Below, piece after piece: positions 46,639-55,281 of a DNA stretch of 64,000 nt. The notes below the pieces were generated by a model. That model worked only from the letters and a program-made list of their open reading frames with translations. It did no database searches and was not told the DNA's origin. This DNA comes from Haloarcula pelagica. GTDB taxonomy: Archaea; Halobacteriota; Halobacteria; Halobacteriales; Haloarculaceae. The position numbers and the translations under genes were made by a program. The DNA is taken from contig NZ_CP126161.1 in the NCBI RefSeq assembly GCF_030127105.1, forward strand, positions 3,100,001-3,164,000. The letters run 5' to 3'. Numbering within the stretch: the first letter of the stretch is position 1; each line of letters opens with the position of its first letter.

Positions 46639-48960
46639 ATGACCGAAAAGAGGGACACGCCGCTCCCGAGCGTCGTGGGGGACAGCTACGCCGCGCGGCT
46701 CGGCGTCGCACTCGCGTTCGCGATCGTCGTCGTCGTCGCGTTCGGTGCCGTCATCAGCGTTCAGGCCTCGGCCACGCTGGAAGAGGACGTGGCCGGCGAC
46801 ATGACGGCGCTGTCGGAGACTCAGGCCGGGCAGTTAGACGCCTGGCTGACCACGACGCGCCGGGACGTGCGGACGACATCTCGACTGCCCGTCTTCACCG
46901 AGGGGTCCGCCACGGAACGACAGGCCAGACTCGAACAGTTGATCGAAGCCGATGCCGTCCCGCCGGACGTGGTCGCGGTTCACTACGTCAACACGGAGAC
47001 GGGACGGATCGAGGCGAGTTCGAACCAGCAGTTCGTCGGCGTCGACGCCGCCGAACAGGGGGCGCCGTTCGCGACCGACCCACCGGCGTTCGAGGGTCCG
47101 GACGATACCCACGTCACACGCCCGTTCACCGTTTCGATCGTCGATCACCCGATCATCGCCGTCGTCTCGCCGGTCCCCGGCGCGGAGAACCGGGCGCTCG
47201 TCTACATGACCGATCTCGGGGCGAAAGCCGACGAGATCTCGAACCAGCGCGAGGGGTCGTTCACGACGGTCGTCAGCACCGACGGACAGTTCGTCTCCCA
47301 TCCGAACGTCTCGATGATCGGTGCGACGGCCCCGGTCGCCGAGGCGGATGGCAGTCCACTCCGGTCGCTCGACGCCAGCGAGAGCGACTTCGTCGAGACG
47401 GAGTCGATGCTGATGGGGCTCACTCGGCTCTCGTCACACGACTGGGTCGTGATGGTCCACTCGAACCCAGCTCAGGCTTACGCGCTCAGCAGCCAGATCA
47501 ACTCCGATCTCGTCGGTCTGATCCTCCTGGCGATCATCAACCTCGGGCTGGTCGGGGTCACGATCGGCGGCAACACGATCGTCTCGTTGCGGCGGCTCTC
47601 GACGAAAGCCGAAGCGATGGCGGACGGCGATCTCGATGTCGACCTCGGAACCTCCCGGACAGACGAGTTCGGGACGCTGTACTCGGCGTTCGACAACATG
47701 CGGACCAACCTCGACGAACAGATCTCCGCCGCCGAGCGCGCACGCGAGGCGGCCGAGGAGGCCAAACAGGAGGCCCAACAGGCCCGGACGGAAGTCGAAC
47801 AGGAGCGCAACGAGATGGAAGCGCTCTCGGGCCACCTCGAACTCAAAGCCCAGGAGTACAGCGAGGCCCTCGAAGCGGCGGCCGACGGCGACCTGACCGC
47901 TCGCGTCGACACCGACAGCATGAGCGACGCGATGGCGGAAGTCGGCACGGAGATCAACAGCACGCTCGACGCCCTGGAAGCCCTCATCGCGGACGTACAC
48001 GCCTTTACCGGGAACGTGATGGACTCCAGCAAGCGCGTCGAGTCCAACGCCCAGCGGGTCGACCGGGCGAGCCAGCAGGTCTCGAACTCCATCGAGGAGA
48101 TATTCGAGGGGACGACCGAACAGAACGAGGGGCTCGAATCCGCCGCCGGCGAGATGGAGAACCTCTCGGCGACGGCCCAGCAGGTCGCGTCCTCGGCTCA
48201 GCAGGTCGCGGACATGTCCCAGTCGGCCGCCGAAGTCGGCGAGGACGGCCGGGAAGCCGCCCAGGAGGCGATCACCGAGATGAACGCCATCGAGGACCAG
48301 ACCGAGGCGACCGTCGAGGAGATCACCGCGCTCGACGACGAACTCGACGAGATCGGGGAGATCGTCGGCGTCATCACCTCGATCGTCGAACAGACGAACA
48401 TGCTCGCGCTGAACGCCTCCATCGAGGCGGCCCACGCCGACGGCCAGGGCGAGGGGTTCGCCGTCGTCGCCGACGAGATCAAGTCCCTCGCCGAGGAGAC
48501 CAAGGAGGCCGCCGGCGACATCGAGGCCCGGATCGAGCGCATCCAGTCTCAGGCCGGCGAGACCGTCGCGACGATGGAGTCGACCAGCGAGCGGATCACC
48601 GAGGGCGTCGGGACCGTCGAGGAGACCGTCGACGCCTTGGAGACGATCGTCGAGTACACCGAGGAGGTCGACACCGGCATCCAGGAGATCGACCGTGCAA
48701 CCGAGGAACAGGCCCGCACGGCTCAGGAGGTGATGGGGACGATCGACGACCTGACCGGTATCAGCCGACAGACCGCCACCGAGGCCGACACCGTCGCCGG
48801 CGCGGCCGAGGACCAGGCGGCCTCGATCGCACAGGTCTCCGACTCCGCCGGTGAACTCCAAGCACGCGCGGCGGAACTGGAATCGCTGCTCGAACGCTTC
48901 GAGGTCGACGCTGCCCCGGACGGCGAGGGCGGGCAGGCGACCGCTGCGACCGACGACTAA
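46639..48960 (+). CDS. htrII: Sensory rhodopsin II transducer (HtrII-like methyl-accepting protein)
   Basis: This 773-residue transducer has TM1 at about 21-43 ([20 protein letters not shown]), a large extracellular domain from 44 to about 289 that looks like a Cache-type ligand sensor, and TM2 at about 290-313 ([20 protein letters not shown]). It continues with a HAMP domain at about 314-367, a second HAMP-like helix region at 412-455, and the MCP signalling hairpin at about 574-620 ([20 protein letters not shown]). Size and layout match the Halobacterium HtrII type, which also senses serine, rather than the short Natronomonas HtrII. The identity is given by the adjacent rhodopsin; whether it binds an amino acid is inference. 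Confidence 0.88.
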   Translation: MTEKRDTPLPSVVGDSYAARLGVALAFAIVVVVAFGAVISVQASATLEEDVAGDMTALSETQAGQLDAWLTTTRRDVRTTSRLPVFTEGSATERQARLEQLIEADAVPPDVVAVHYVNTETGRIEASSNQQFVGVDAAEQGAPFATDPPAFEGPDDTHVTRPFTVSIVDHPIIAVVSPVPGAENRALVYMTDLGAKADEISNQREGSFTTVVSTDGQFVSHPNVSMIGATAPVAEADGSPLRSLDASESDFVETESMLMGLTRLSSHDWVVMVHSNPAQAYALSSQINSDLVGLILLAIINLGLVGVTIGGNTIVSLRRLSTKAEAMADGDLDVDLGTSRTDEFGTLYSAFDNMRTNLDEQISAAERAREAAEEAKQEAQQARTEVEQERNEMEALSGHLELKAQEYSEALEAAADGDLTARVDTDSMSDAMAEVGTEINSTLDALEALIADVHAFTGNVMDSSKRVESNAQRVDRASQQVSNSIEEIFEGTTEQNEGLESAAGEMENLSATAQQVASSAQQVADMSQSAAEVGEDGREAAQEAITEMNAIEDQTEATVEEITALDDELDEIGEIVGVITSIVEQTNMLALNASIEAAHADGQGEGFAVVADEIKSLAEETKEAAGDIEARIERIQSQAGETVATMESTSERITEGVGTVEETVDALETIVEYTEEVDTGIQEIDRATEEQARTAQEVMGTIDDLTGISRQTATEADTVAGAAEDQAASIAQVSDSAGELQARAAELESLLERFEVDAAPDGEGGQATAATDD

Positions 48961-48962
48961 CG

Positions 48963-49670
48963 ATGGATACGATCACGACCTGGTTCACGCTGGGACTGCT
49001 TGGCGAACTGCTGGGGACGGCCGTACTGGCCTACGGTTACACGCTCGTCCCCGAGAGCGACAGACGGCGGTACCTCCTGTTGGTCGCGATCCCCGGGATC
49101 GCCGTAGTGGCGTACGTACTTCTGTTCCTGGGGATCGGGACGATCCAGAGCGACGGCCACACGGTCTACGTGGTCCGGTACGTCGACTGGCTGTTGACGA
49201 CGCCGATCAACGTCCTCTACCTGGGGCTGCTGGCCCACGCCTCCCGGCAGGACATCGGCACGCTCGTCGGACTCCAGGCGCTGACGATCGTCTTCGGGTT
49301 CGCGGGGGCCGTGACTGCTTCCCCCCTGAGCTACGGGCTGTTCGCGCTCGGCGGAGCGGCCTTTGCCGGCGTCGTCTATCTGCTGTATCGCGATGTCGCG
49401 GCCGCCGCGACGGCCTCGCTCTCCGATCTCGAAGCCGGGCTCTACCGGACGCTACGGAACTTCGTGGTCGTCCTGTGGCTGGTCTATCCCGTCGTTTGGC
49501 TGTTGAGTCGGGCGGGTATCGGTATCATGGACGTGGAGACGACCGCGCTCGTGATCACGTATCTCGACGTAGTGACGAAGGTCGGCTTCGGCCTGATCGC
49601 GCTCTACGGGCGGACGACGCTCGTCTCGGTCGGCGAGACGGACGCCGGGAGTGCGATCGCCGACGACTGA
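48963..49670 (+). CDS. sopII: Sensory rhodopsin II (blue-light phototaxis receptor)
   Basis: This 235-residue seven-helix retinal protein has the retinal lysine Lys 206 in YLDVVTKVGFG, counterions Arg 72, Asp 75 and Asp 202, and retinal-pocket Trp 172, Tyr 175 and Trp 179 (LWLVYPVVWLL). Thr 205 corresponds to the SRII signalling threonine (Thr 204 in Natronomonas), where bacteriorhodopsin has Ala. The proton-donor site (Asp 96 in bacteriorhodopsin) is Tyr 86, so it is not a pump. Phototaxis repellent signalling through the upstream transducer is expected. SRI or a middle rhodopsin is less likely because of Thr 205 and the helix F/G sequence. Confidence 0.9.
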   Translation: MDTITTWFTLGLLGELLGTAVLAYGYTLVPESDRRRYLLLVAIPGIAVVAYVLLFLGIGTIQSDGHTVYVVRYVDWLLTTPINVLYLGLLAHASRQDIGTLVGLQALTIVFGFAGAVTASPLSYGLFALGGAAFAGVVYLLYRDVAAAATASLSDLEAGLYRTLRNFVVVLWLVYPVVWLLSRAGIGIMDVETTALVITYLDVVTKVGFGLIALYGRTTLVSVGETDAGSAIADD

Positions 49671-49732
49671 GCCGCTGTTGACGACGTTCCGGTCAGAAAA
49701 TCCACCCACTCCACGCACGGCCGACGGCGCCG

Positions 49733-50692
49733 TCAGTGGATGCCCATCGCTTCGATCTGTTCCTGGTACCGGTTCCGGATCGTCACCTCGGTCACCTGTG
49801 CCACGTCGGCGACCTCCCGCTGTGTCTTCTTCTCGTTACATAGCAGCGAGGCGGCGTAGATGGCCGCGGCGGCGTAGCCCGTCGGGGACTTGCCCGAGAG
49901 CAGGCCCTGCTCGGCGGTCTTGTCGATGATCTCGTTTGCCTTGGACTGGACCTCCTCGGAGAGTTCCAGTTCCGAGGCGAAGCGAGGGACGTACTGTTTG
50001 GGGTCGACCGGCTCCATCTTCAGTTCCAGTTCCTGGGCGACGTACCGATAGGTCCGGCCGATCTCCTTCTGTTCGACCCGGGAGACATCGGAGACTTCTT
50101 CCAGGCTCCGAGGGATGCCCTCCTGTCGACAGGCCGCGTAGAGGCAGGCCGTCGCGACGCCCTCGATGGAGCGCCCGCGGATGAGGTCCTCGTCCAGCGC
50201 GCGGCGGTAGATGACCGACGCGACCTCCCGCACCGAGCGCGGGACACCCAGTGCGGAGGCCATGCGGTCGATCTCGGAGAGCGCGAACTGGAGGTTGCGC
50301 TCGCCGGCGTCTTTCGTTCGGATGCGTTCCTGCCACTTTCGTAGTCGGTGCATCTGGCTGCGCTTCTCCGAGGAGAGCGAGCGCCCGTAGGCGTCCTTGT
50401 CCTTCCAGTCGATCTGGGTCGTCAGTCCCTTGTCGTGCATCGTCTGGGTCGTCGGCGCCCCGACCCGGGACTTGGACTGTCGCTCCGAGTGGTTGAACGC
50501 CCGCCACTCGGGGCCCCGGTCGATGTTCTCGTCCTCGATGACGAGGCCACAGTCCTCACAGACGAGTTCACCGCCCCCGTCGCTCGAAATGGACTCCGAC
50601 TCACATTCCGGACACGTCTGCTGGCCCGTGTCCTCGGACTCCTGCTCGCGCTCCACCTGGTCCGTGTCCCGCTGGCGCGTCGGCCGTTCCAT
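49733..50692 (-). CDS. tfb: Transcription initiation factor TFB
   Basis: This 319-residue TFB has an N-terminal zinc ribbon (CPEC at 27-30, CEDC at 45-48), the B-finger/linker region including [20 protein letters not shown], and two cyclin repeats (from about 110, [20 protein letters not shown], and from about 220, [19 protein letters not shown]). It bridges TBP at the TATA box and RNA polymerase. Haloarchaea encode several TFBs; this is one of them and there is no way here to say which. Its own TATA box gives a leader of only a few bases. Confidence 0.96.
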   Translation of the reverse strand: MERPTRQRDTDQVEREQESEDTGQQTCPECESESISSDGGGELVCEDCGLVIEDENIDRGPEWRAFNHSERQSKSRVGAPTTQTMHDKGLTTQIDWKDKDAYGRSLSSEKRSQMHRLRKWQERIRTKDAGERNLQFALSEIDRMASALGVPRSVREVASVIYRRALDEDLIRGRSIEGVATACLYAACRQEGIPRSLEEVSDVSRVEQKEIGRTYRYVAQELELKMEPVDPKQYVPRFASELELSEEVQSKANEIIDKTAEQGLLSGKSPTGYAAAAIYAASLLCNEKKTQREVADVAQVTEVTIRNRYQEQIEAMGIH

Positions 50693-50720
50693 GTGTTCTT
50701 TTAAGGAGAACGTTCTGACC

Positions 50721-50729
50721 TATATAAAT
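50721..50729 (-). promoter_or_regulatory. TATA box of tfb
   Basis: On the minus strand the sequence reads ATTTATATA, a near-perfect archaeal TATA box centred about 32 bases before the tfb ATG. The gene for a general transcription factor would thus have a strong promoter and a very short leader. Confidence 0.7.
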
Positions 50730-50884
50730 GTTGTGCTGAAAGCAAAAACCTCCCTGACAGCAGGTGACAGCCGGCCACAAGGCATTTACTCGATATTCTT
50801 TCCGGACAAATTATCGCCGGCGGCCGTGCCCCACGGACCAGAACGGCCAATAGTCAGACGTGAAAACAGAACTCCCGTCAGGTC

Positions 50885-51469
50885 ATGAGTCAGGGACCGC
50901 CCACCGAGGACGAGGACGAGATCGGAACGCTGTTCGATGAACTGGAGGAACTCGAAGCGCTTGTCGACAGTCCAGCCGAACGTGAACAGGTCAGGGACGC
51001 GATGCGGGCCGCCACAGAAGTTCAGGACAGCGATCCGGTCGTCTTCGGGCGTGTCGTCTGGGGGTTCGACCGCAGCGACCTCGCGGAGGCGACGCTTGGC
51101 TCGCTGTTGTTCGGTATCCCGATGGCGGTCGAGGGTGGGACCATCGACGCCGGCCGGCACATCGCTCGGCACCCGCTGTTTCTCCTCGGGACGCTCGTGG
51201 CCGCCATCGCGATGGTCATCGGTATCCTCTACGTCGCCGATATCCAGGACGTGCGCGTCGCGAACGCCATCTTCGGGTTCGTCCCACGCCGGCTGGTCGG
51301 GGTGACCGGGACCGCCTTCTTCGTCTCGGTCACACTGCTTACGTCCTGGGGGATGGTCGAGTGGTCGACGGAGTCGGCGGCCCTCCTCGAATCGCTCTCG
51401 ATCTGTACCGTCGCGTTCGTTCCCATGTCGATCGGCGCCGCACTGGGGGATATCCTCCCGGGGAGCTGA
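50885..51469 (+). CDS. DUF2391-type integral membrane protein
   Basis: This 194-residue protein has an acidic soluble N-terminus of about 60 residues, then helices around LGSLLFGIPMAVEGG, PLFLLGTLVAAIAMVIGILYV, GVTGTAFFVSVTLLTSWGM and SICTVAFVPMSIGAALGDIL. The ARHPLFLLGTLVA and FGFVPRRLVGV segments look like DUF2391. It is divergent from tfb and monocistronic. No function is known. Confidence 0.72.
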   Translation: MSQGPPTEDEDEIGTLFDELEELEALVDSPAEREQVRDAMRAATEVQDSDPVVFGRVVWGFDRSDLAEATLGSLLFGIPMAVEGGTIDAGRHIARHPLFLLGTLVAAIAMVIGILYVADIQDVRVANAIFGFVPRRLVGVTGTAFFVSVTLLTSWGMVEWSTESAALLESLSICTVAFVPMSIGAALGDILPGS

Positions 51470-51524
51470 CCACCGAACCGACAGTGTGTCACCGACTCAC
51501 GGTGTCCGGGGCGTTTGGCAATCG

Positions 51525-51530
51525 TTAAAA
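51525..51530 (+). promoter_or_regulatory. TATA-like box of the zinc-finger/EF-1beta operon
   Basis: TTAAAA is centred about 27 bases before the ATG at 51554, the spacing of a leaderless promoter. It would also drive the EF-1beta gene, which starts two bases after the zinc-finger stop. Confidence 0.55.
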
Positions 51531-51553
51531 GCCGCGGTCGGATACGGGGTGGT

Positions 51554-51733
51554 ATGAGCGAGAGCCAACAGAAGCGGACGCAGAAATGCGTCTCGTGTGG
51601 CATCAACATTGCCGGCACGAACGCCGCTGCGTTCAAGTGTCCCGACTGCGGGCAGCAGATCTACCGGTGTGCGACCTGCCGGAAGCAGAGCAACCTGTAC
51701 AAGTGTCCTGACTGCGGCTTCACGGGGCCATAA
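51554..51733 (+). CDS. 59-residue double zinc-ribbon protein (HVO_2753-like)
   Basis: This tiny protein, starting [20 protein letters not shown], has four CPxCG-type pairs (CVSCG, CPDCG, CATCR, CPDCG), enough for two zinc sites. The length of 59 residues and the position directly before EF-1beta match the Haloferax protein HVO_2753, a structurally studied small zinc finger protein linked to swarming and biofilm formation. The longer frame upstream is rejected because the TATA-like box and the conserved start coincide with this ATG. Confidence 0.9.
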   Translation: MSESQQKRTQKCVSCGINIAGTNAAAFKCPDCGQQIYRCATCRKQSNLYKCPDCGFTGP

Positions 51734-51735
51734 CG

Positions 51736-52002
51736 ATGGGGAAAGTCGCTGCCAAGATCAAGGTCATGCCACAGAGCCCGGAAGTCGACCTCGACGACCT
51801 CCAGGAACGCCTGGAAGGTGCGCTTCCGGAGGGTGCCAAGATCAAGGGCTTCGAGCGTGACGACGTGGCCTTCGGGCTCGTCGCGCTGTTCCCGACGGTC
51901 ATCATCCCGGACGAGTCCGGTGGGACCGACGCCGTCGAGGAGGCCTTCGCCGATGTCGACGATGTCGAATCCGTCGATGTCGACAGCGTCGGCCGCCTGT
52001 AA
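51736..52002 (+). CDS. ef1b: Elongation factor 1-beta (aEF1B)
   Basis: This 88-residue nucleotide exchange factor for EF-1alpha starts [20 protein letters not shown]. It has [17 protein letters not shown] and ends [19 protein letters not shown], covering the whole archaeal EF-1beta fold (the C-terminal domain of the eukaryotic protein). It is two bases after the zinc-finger gene, so both are probably translated from one message. Confidence 0.96.
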   Translation: MGKVAAKIKVMPQSPEVDLDDLQERLEGALPEGAKIKGFERDDVAFGLVALFPTVIIPDESGGTDAVEEAFADVDDVESVDVDSVGRL

Positions 52003-52083
52003 CGCTGCACCGCGGTTTTCTCGTTTCCGCTCGTCCGCGTAGTCGCATCTCCAGGCGTCCGTGTCGCGGCCGCGGAACGCACG

Positions 52084-52091
52084 TTTTATTA
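52084..52091 (+). promoter_or_regulatory. TATA box of rpl21e-rpoF
   Basis: TTTTATTA is centred about 31 bases before the rpl21e ATG. The transcription start should fall within a few bases of the start codon. Confidence 0.6.
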
Positions 52092-52118
52092 GGGCGACCG
52101 GACAAGCGGAGGGCAAGA

Positions 52119-52409
52119 ATGCCTAGTTCCAACGGACCCCTCGAAGGGACGCGTAACAAGCTCAAGAACAAGCCACGCGACCGCGGCATGTCACCGCCCC
52201 AGCGCTCGGTCGAGCAGTTCGAGACCGGTCAGAAGGTCCACCTCAAGATCGACCCGTCCGTTCCGGACGGCCGATTCAACCCGCGCTTTGGCGGCCAGAC
52301 CGGCACCGTCGTCGGCGAGCAGGGCACCGCCTACAAGGTCGAGATCGTCGACGGCGGCAAATCGAAGACGGTCATCACCAAGCCCGCGCACCTCCGCAGC
52401 CAGGAATAA
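52119..52409 (+). CDS. rpl21e: 50S ribosomal protein L21e
   Basis: Large-subunit protein eL21, 96 residues, starting [20 protein letters not shown]. It has the SH3-like core [21 protein letters not shown] and [21 protein letters not shown]. The order L21e-RpoF-DUF655-KsgA-HemK2 is common in euryarchaea. rpoF follows after four bases. Confidence 0.97.
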   Translation: MPSSNGPLEGTRNKLKNKPRDRGMSPPQRSVEQFETGQKVHLKIDPSVPDGRFNPRFGGQTGTVVGEQGTAYKVEIVDGGKSKTVITKPAHLRSQE

Positions 52410-52413
52410 CTGC

Positions 52414-52770
52414 ATGACCATCTTCAAAGAAAAGGTCAGCGAGGAGTACCTGACGACCGCCGAGACGAAAGAGATCCTCGAAGGGCTGGAGATGGAGCGG
52501 GCCGCCGACGAGGACCGCGAGATGCGCTACGAACTCAAGCGCGCAATCGAGCACGTCAACCGGTTCACGCTGCTCGATCCGGCGGAGTCCCGCGAGTTCG
52601 TCGACCAGCTTCAGGAACTGGAGAAAGTCGACGAGGCCACCGCGTACAAGATCGCCAACCTCCGCCCGCTCGACCGGGACGAACTCCGTGCCGTGTTCGC
52701 ACAGGAACGGTACTCGCTGTCGGGCGACGAACTCGACGAGATTCTCGGCATCGTCAGCCAGTACGCCTGA
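52414..52770 (+). CDS. rpoF: DNA-directed RNA polymerase subunit F (Rpb4)
   Basis: This 118-residue subunit forms the stalk of RNA polymerase with RpoE. It starts MTIFKEKVSEEYLTTAETKE and shows the Rpb4 helical core: ELKRAIEHVNRFTLLDPAES, then ELEKVDEATAYKIANLRP and a final DELDEILGIVSQYA. The true ATG is four bases after rpl21e; the longer upstream frame is a shadow of rpl21e. Confidence 0.95.
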   Translation: MTIFKEKVSEEYLTTAETKEILEGLEMERAADEDREMRYELKRAIEHVNRFTLLDPAESREFVDQLQELEKVDEATAYKIANLRPLDRDELRAVFAQERYSLSGDELDEILGIVSQYA

Positions 52771-52788
52771 GCGCGGTCGACAGCCCCG

Positions 52789-52793
52789 TTTTT
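52789..52793 (+). terminator. Possible oligo-T terminator after rpoF
   Basis: TTTTT in otherwise GC-rich sequence lies about 20 bases after the rpoF stop. Short T-runs without a hairpin are the usual archaeal termination signal, so transcription of the L21e-RpoF unit may end here. Confidence 0.4.
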
Positions 52794-52869
52794 CCGTCCG
52801 CTCGTCGCTGCGGCCTGTCGGCGACGGCGCCGACGCCCGGCGCGGTCGGGATAGTCCGTATCCCTCGCC

Positions 52870-52876
52870 ATTAAGT
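52870..52876 (+). promoter_or_regulatory. Possible TATA box of the DUF655 gene
   Basis: ATTAAGT is centred about 27 bases before the ATG at 52900, a fitting distance for a leaderless message, though the sequence is a weak match to consensus. Confidence 0.4.
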
Positions 52877-52899
52877 GTGCTCTGGTCGTACCGCAGTCT

Positions 52900-53478
52900 A
52901 TGAGTGACACGGAGAGCGACGACGGTGCAACTATGACGGGTGTCGTCATCGATGTCCTCCCCCACGGGCGGGCCTCGGACGACCGTCCCCAGCACCAGAA
53001 AGATCCGCTCGCGTTCGTCCTCGGGATCGAGGAGTTCTACATCTACGAACTCGTCTTGGACGGTGACTCGGATGTCTCGATCGGTGACCGGGTCGATCTG
53101 ACTGCCTTCGGCCGTATCAACGAGGTCGACTTCGAGGACCTCCCGAGCGGGGCCCGCTCGGAACTGGAGTACGTGGTCGAGGAGGTCGTCGAGGACAACG
53201 AGCGGCGGTTCGTCGACTTCTACAACGACGCCCAGCCGATCACCCTCCGCCTCCACCAGTTGAACCTCCTGCCGGGAATCGGGAAGAAACTGCGCAACTC
53301 GATCCTCGACGAGCGCAAACGCAAGCCCTTCGAGAGCTTCGAGGACCTCCAGGAGCGTGTCAGCGGCCTCCACAATCCCGAGGAAGTCCTCGTCGAGCGG
53401 ATCCTGGAGGAACTGCGTGAGGACGACCTGAAGTATCGGACGTTCGTGCGCCGGTCGGAGCAAGGCGAGGGCGAGTGA
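52900..53478 (+). CDS. DUF655 protein (putative RNA-binding, OB fold plus HhH)
   Basis: This 192-residue protein has an N-terminal OB-like part (GVVIDVLPHGRA, GIEEFYIYELVLDGD, IGDRVDLTAFGRIN) and a helix-hairpin-helix in NLLPGIGKKLRNSILDER. It is the archaeal DUF655 family, found beside ksgA and rpoF and presumed to act on RNA or in rRNA processing. Its last five codons and stop fall inside the first copy of a 60-base tandem repeat, so the C-terminal EQGEGE may be set by the repeat. Confidence 0.88.
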   Translation: MSDTESDDGATMTGVVIDVLPHGRASDDRPQHQKDPLAFVLGIEEFYIYELVLDGDSDVSIGDRVDLTAFGRINEVDFEDLPSGARSELEYVVEEVVEDNERRFVDFYNDAQPITLRLHQLNLLPGIGKKLRNSILDERKRKPFESFEDLQERVSGLHNPEEVLVERILEELREDDLKYRTFVRRSEQGEGE

Positions 53479-53735
53479 AGCGAGGCCTCGAAGCGGAACG
53501 GAGAGAGCGGAGCCGTGGAGCAAGGCGAGGGCGAGTGAAGCGAGGCCTCGAAGCGGAACGGAGAGAGCGGAGCCGTGGAGCAAGGCGAGGGCGAGTGAAG
53601 CGAGGCCTCGAAGCGGAACGGAGAGAGCGGAGCCGTGGAGCAAGGCGAGGGCGAGTGAAGCGAGGCCTCGAAGCGGAACGGAGAGAGCGGAGCCGTGGAG
53701 CAAGGCGAGGGCGAGTGAAGCGAGGCCTCGAAGCG
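53457..53735 (+). repeat. Perfect 60-bp tandem repeat (about 4.65 copies)
   Basis: Four identical 60-base units (53461-53520, 53521-53580, 53581-53640, 53641-53700) are followed by a 35-base partial unit to 53735, and a shared GGAG extends the first copy to 53457. No mismatch is seen among full copies. Each unit holds GGCGAGGGCGAGTGAAGCG and AGGCCTCGAAGCGG. The first unit contains the DUF655 stop, so the array probably grew from the end of that gene. Because 60 is divisible by three, open frames run through it on both strands; these are not genes. The array separates DUF655 from ksgA. Confidence 0.98.
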
Positions 53736-53765
53736 AGACGGGTCGGCCGACAGCGCGAGTAGGCG

Positions 53766-53770
53766 ACTTT
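53766..53770 (+). terminator. Possible oligo-T terminator before ksgA
   Basis: TTTTT lies about 30 bases after the repeat array and 29-33 bases before the ksgA ATG. It could end the DUF655 transcript or, in view of its position, act as a poor TATA element for ksgA. I cannot separate the two. Confidence 0.3.
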
Positions 53771-53798
53771 TTCAATCGCGGCCCGTCTACGGGGGGTA

Positions 53799-54656
53799 AT
53801 GACCGACACAGCGACCGGTGGGCGTGATCCCGACGCGCTCGTCCGCCGGGCCGGCAAACGCGCCGACACCCGCCAGGACCAGCACTTCCTGGTCGACGAC
53901 CGCGTGCTCGACCGGATTCCCGACTACGCGACCGAGACAGGGATGGACTGCTCGCACGTCCTCGAAGTCGGTGCGGGCCCCGGCGCCCTGACCGATCGGT
54001 TGCTGACCGCGGCCGACCGCGTGACCGCCATCGAGCGCGACCCCGACTTCGCGGCCCACCTCCGTCAGGAGTTCGCCGACGAGATCGGCACCGATCGACT
54101 GACCGTCGTCGAGGGGGACGCCCTGGAGGTCGACCTTCCCGACTACACCGCGAGTATCTCGAACCTCCCGTACGGCGCGTCCTCGGAGATCGCCTTCCGG
54201 CTCCTCCCCCGACAGCGGCCGACAGTACTGATGTTCCAACAGGAGTTCGCCGAGCGGATGGCCGCCGAGCCCGGGACCGACGACTACGGCCGGCTCTCGG
54301 TCACCGCCGGCCACTACGCCGAAGTCGAGGTCGTCGAGACGGTGCCGAAGGAGGCGTTCGACCCGCAACCTCGCGTGACGAGCGCGCTCGTACGGACGAC
54401 GCCACGTGAGCCCGACTACTCGGTGCCTGACGACGACTTCTTCATGGACTTCCTGCGGGCGGTGTTCACACAGCGCCGGAAGACGATGCGCAACGCCGTC
54501 CGGAACACGGTCCACATCTCGGGCCTGGGCGACGCGGACGCCGTCGTCGAGGCGGCCGACGAGGACCGCATGAGCGCCCGTGCGGGCAACCTGACCCCGG
54601 CGGAGTTCGCCGCGCTGGCGACGCTGGCCCACGAGGTCGGCGAGCCGGAGGCGTAG
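53799..54656 (+). CDS. ksgA: 16S rRNA dimethyladenosine transferase (KsgA/Dim1)
   Basis: This 285-residue SAM-dependent enzyme dimethylates two adjacent adenines near the 3' end of 16S rRNA. It has DQHFLVDDRVLDRIPDYA, the SAM loop LEVGAGPGALTDRLL, VEGDALEVDLPDY, and the catalytic NLPYGASSEIAF (an N-L-P-Y motif). The C-terminal helical domain follows. It opens an operon with the next gene, whose ATG is two bases after its stop. Confidence 0.96.
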   Translation: MTDTATGGRDPDALVRRAGKRADTRQDQHFLVDDRVLDRIPDYATETGMDCSHVLEVGAGPGALTDRLLTAADRVTAIERDPDFAAHLRQEFADEIGTDRLTVVEGDALEVDLPDYTASISNLPYGASSEIAFRLLPRQRPTVLMFQQEFAERMAAEPGTDDYGRLSVTAGHYAEVEVVETVPKEAFDPQPRVTSALVRTTPREPDYSVPDDDFFMDFLRAVFTQRRKTMRNAVRNTVHISGLGDADAVVEAADEDRMSARAGNLTPAEFAALATLAHEVGEPEA

Positions 54657-54657
54657 G

Positions 54658-55251
54658 ATGGGCGACGGAGACAGCGGCCGGCCGTCGCTGGCCGACCAGC
54701 GCGGGGTCGAATCCGTCTACCAGCCCGCGGAGGACTCGGCACTCCTGGCTCGGACTGCCCGCGAGCACGTCGTACCGGGGACGCGAGCACTGGACGTAGG
54801 CACCGGCTCGGGCTACGTCGCCGCGGAGATGGCCGACGCGGGCGCCGACGCGGTGGGGGTCGATCTCAGCCCGCTGGCGTGCCGCCAGGCCTACGAACAC
54901 GGTGTTCCGGTCGTCCGGGGGAACCTCGTCGACCCCTTTCAGTCCGGGAGTCTCGACTTGGTGGCGTTCAACCCGCCGTACCTCCCGACGCCGTCCGAGG
55001 CCGAGTGGGACGACTGGATGGAACACGCCCTCTCGGGCGGCGAGGACGGGCGTCGGCTCGTCGATCCGTTTCTGGCGTCGGTCGGCAGAGTGCTCGCGCC
55101 GGACGGCGTGGCGTTGCTCCTAGTCAGCAGTCTCACCGATCCCGACGCAGTCCTCGAATACGGGGCCGATCACGGCCTCACCGGCGAGCGCGTCGCCAGC
55201 GAGAGCCATCCGTACGAGGAACTCGTCGTCCTGCGGTTCTCGCCCAAATAA
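54658..55251 (+). CDS. HemK2/MTQ2-type protein glutamine methyltransferase
   Basis: This 197-residue class I methyltransferase has SVYQPAEDSALLARTARE, the SAM loop DVGTGSGYVAAEMADAGAD, and the catalytic FNPPYLPTPSE (NPPY motif). The archaeal relatives methylate the glutamine of the release-factor GGQ motif and partner with a Trm112-like protein. The position after ksgA, starting two bases after its stop, agrees with a translation role. Confidence 0.9.
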   Translation: MGDGDSGRPSLADQRGVESVYQPAEDSALLARTAREHVVPGTRALDVGTGSGYVAAEMADAGADAVGVDLSPLACRQAYEHGVPVVRGNLVDPFQSGSLDLVAFNPPYLPTPSEAEWDDWMEHALSGGEDGRRLVDPFLASVGRVLAPDGVALLLVSSLTDPDAVLEYGADHGLTGERVASESHPYEELVVLRFSPK

Positions 55252-55263
55252 TTACTTCAGAGC

Positions 55264-55270
55264 ATTTTTT
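55264..55270 (+). terminator. Oligo-T terminator after the methyltransferase
   Basis: A run of six T residues about 13 bases after the stop, in an AT-rich patch, is a good candidate for archaeal termination of the ksgA operon before the metE promoter. Confidence 0.55.
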
Positions 55271-55281
55271 CGAATAGGAAA

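Noticed and set aside
48963-49670. Bacteriorhodopsin or halorhodopsin identity for the retinal protein
   Set aside because: It lacks the pump proton donor and chloride-pump signature, and is translated directly after a transducer gene.
53457-53735. CRISPR array
   Set aside because: The units are directly adjacent with no spacers, 60 bases long and identical throughout; there is no cas gene in the window.
53360-53869. Long open frames on both strands through the 53.5 kb repeat region, giving repetitive Arg-rich or Leu/Ala-rich proteins
   Set aside because: The 60-base unit is divisible by three and has no stop in these frames, so the frames exist by arithmetic. No ribosome-binding or family evidence supports them.
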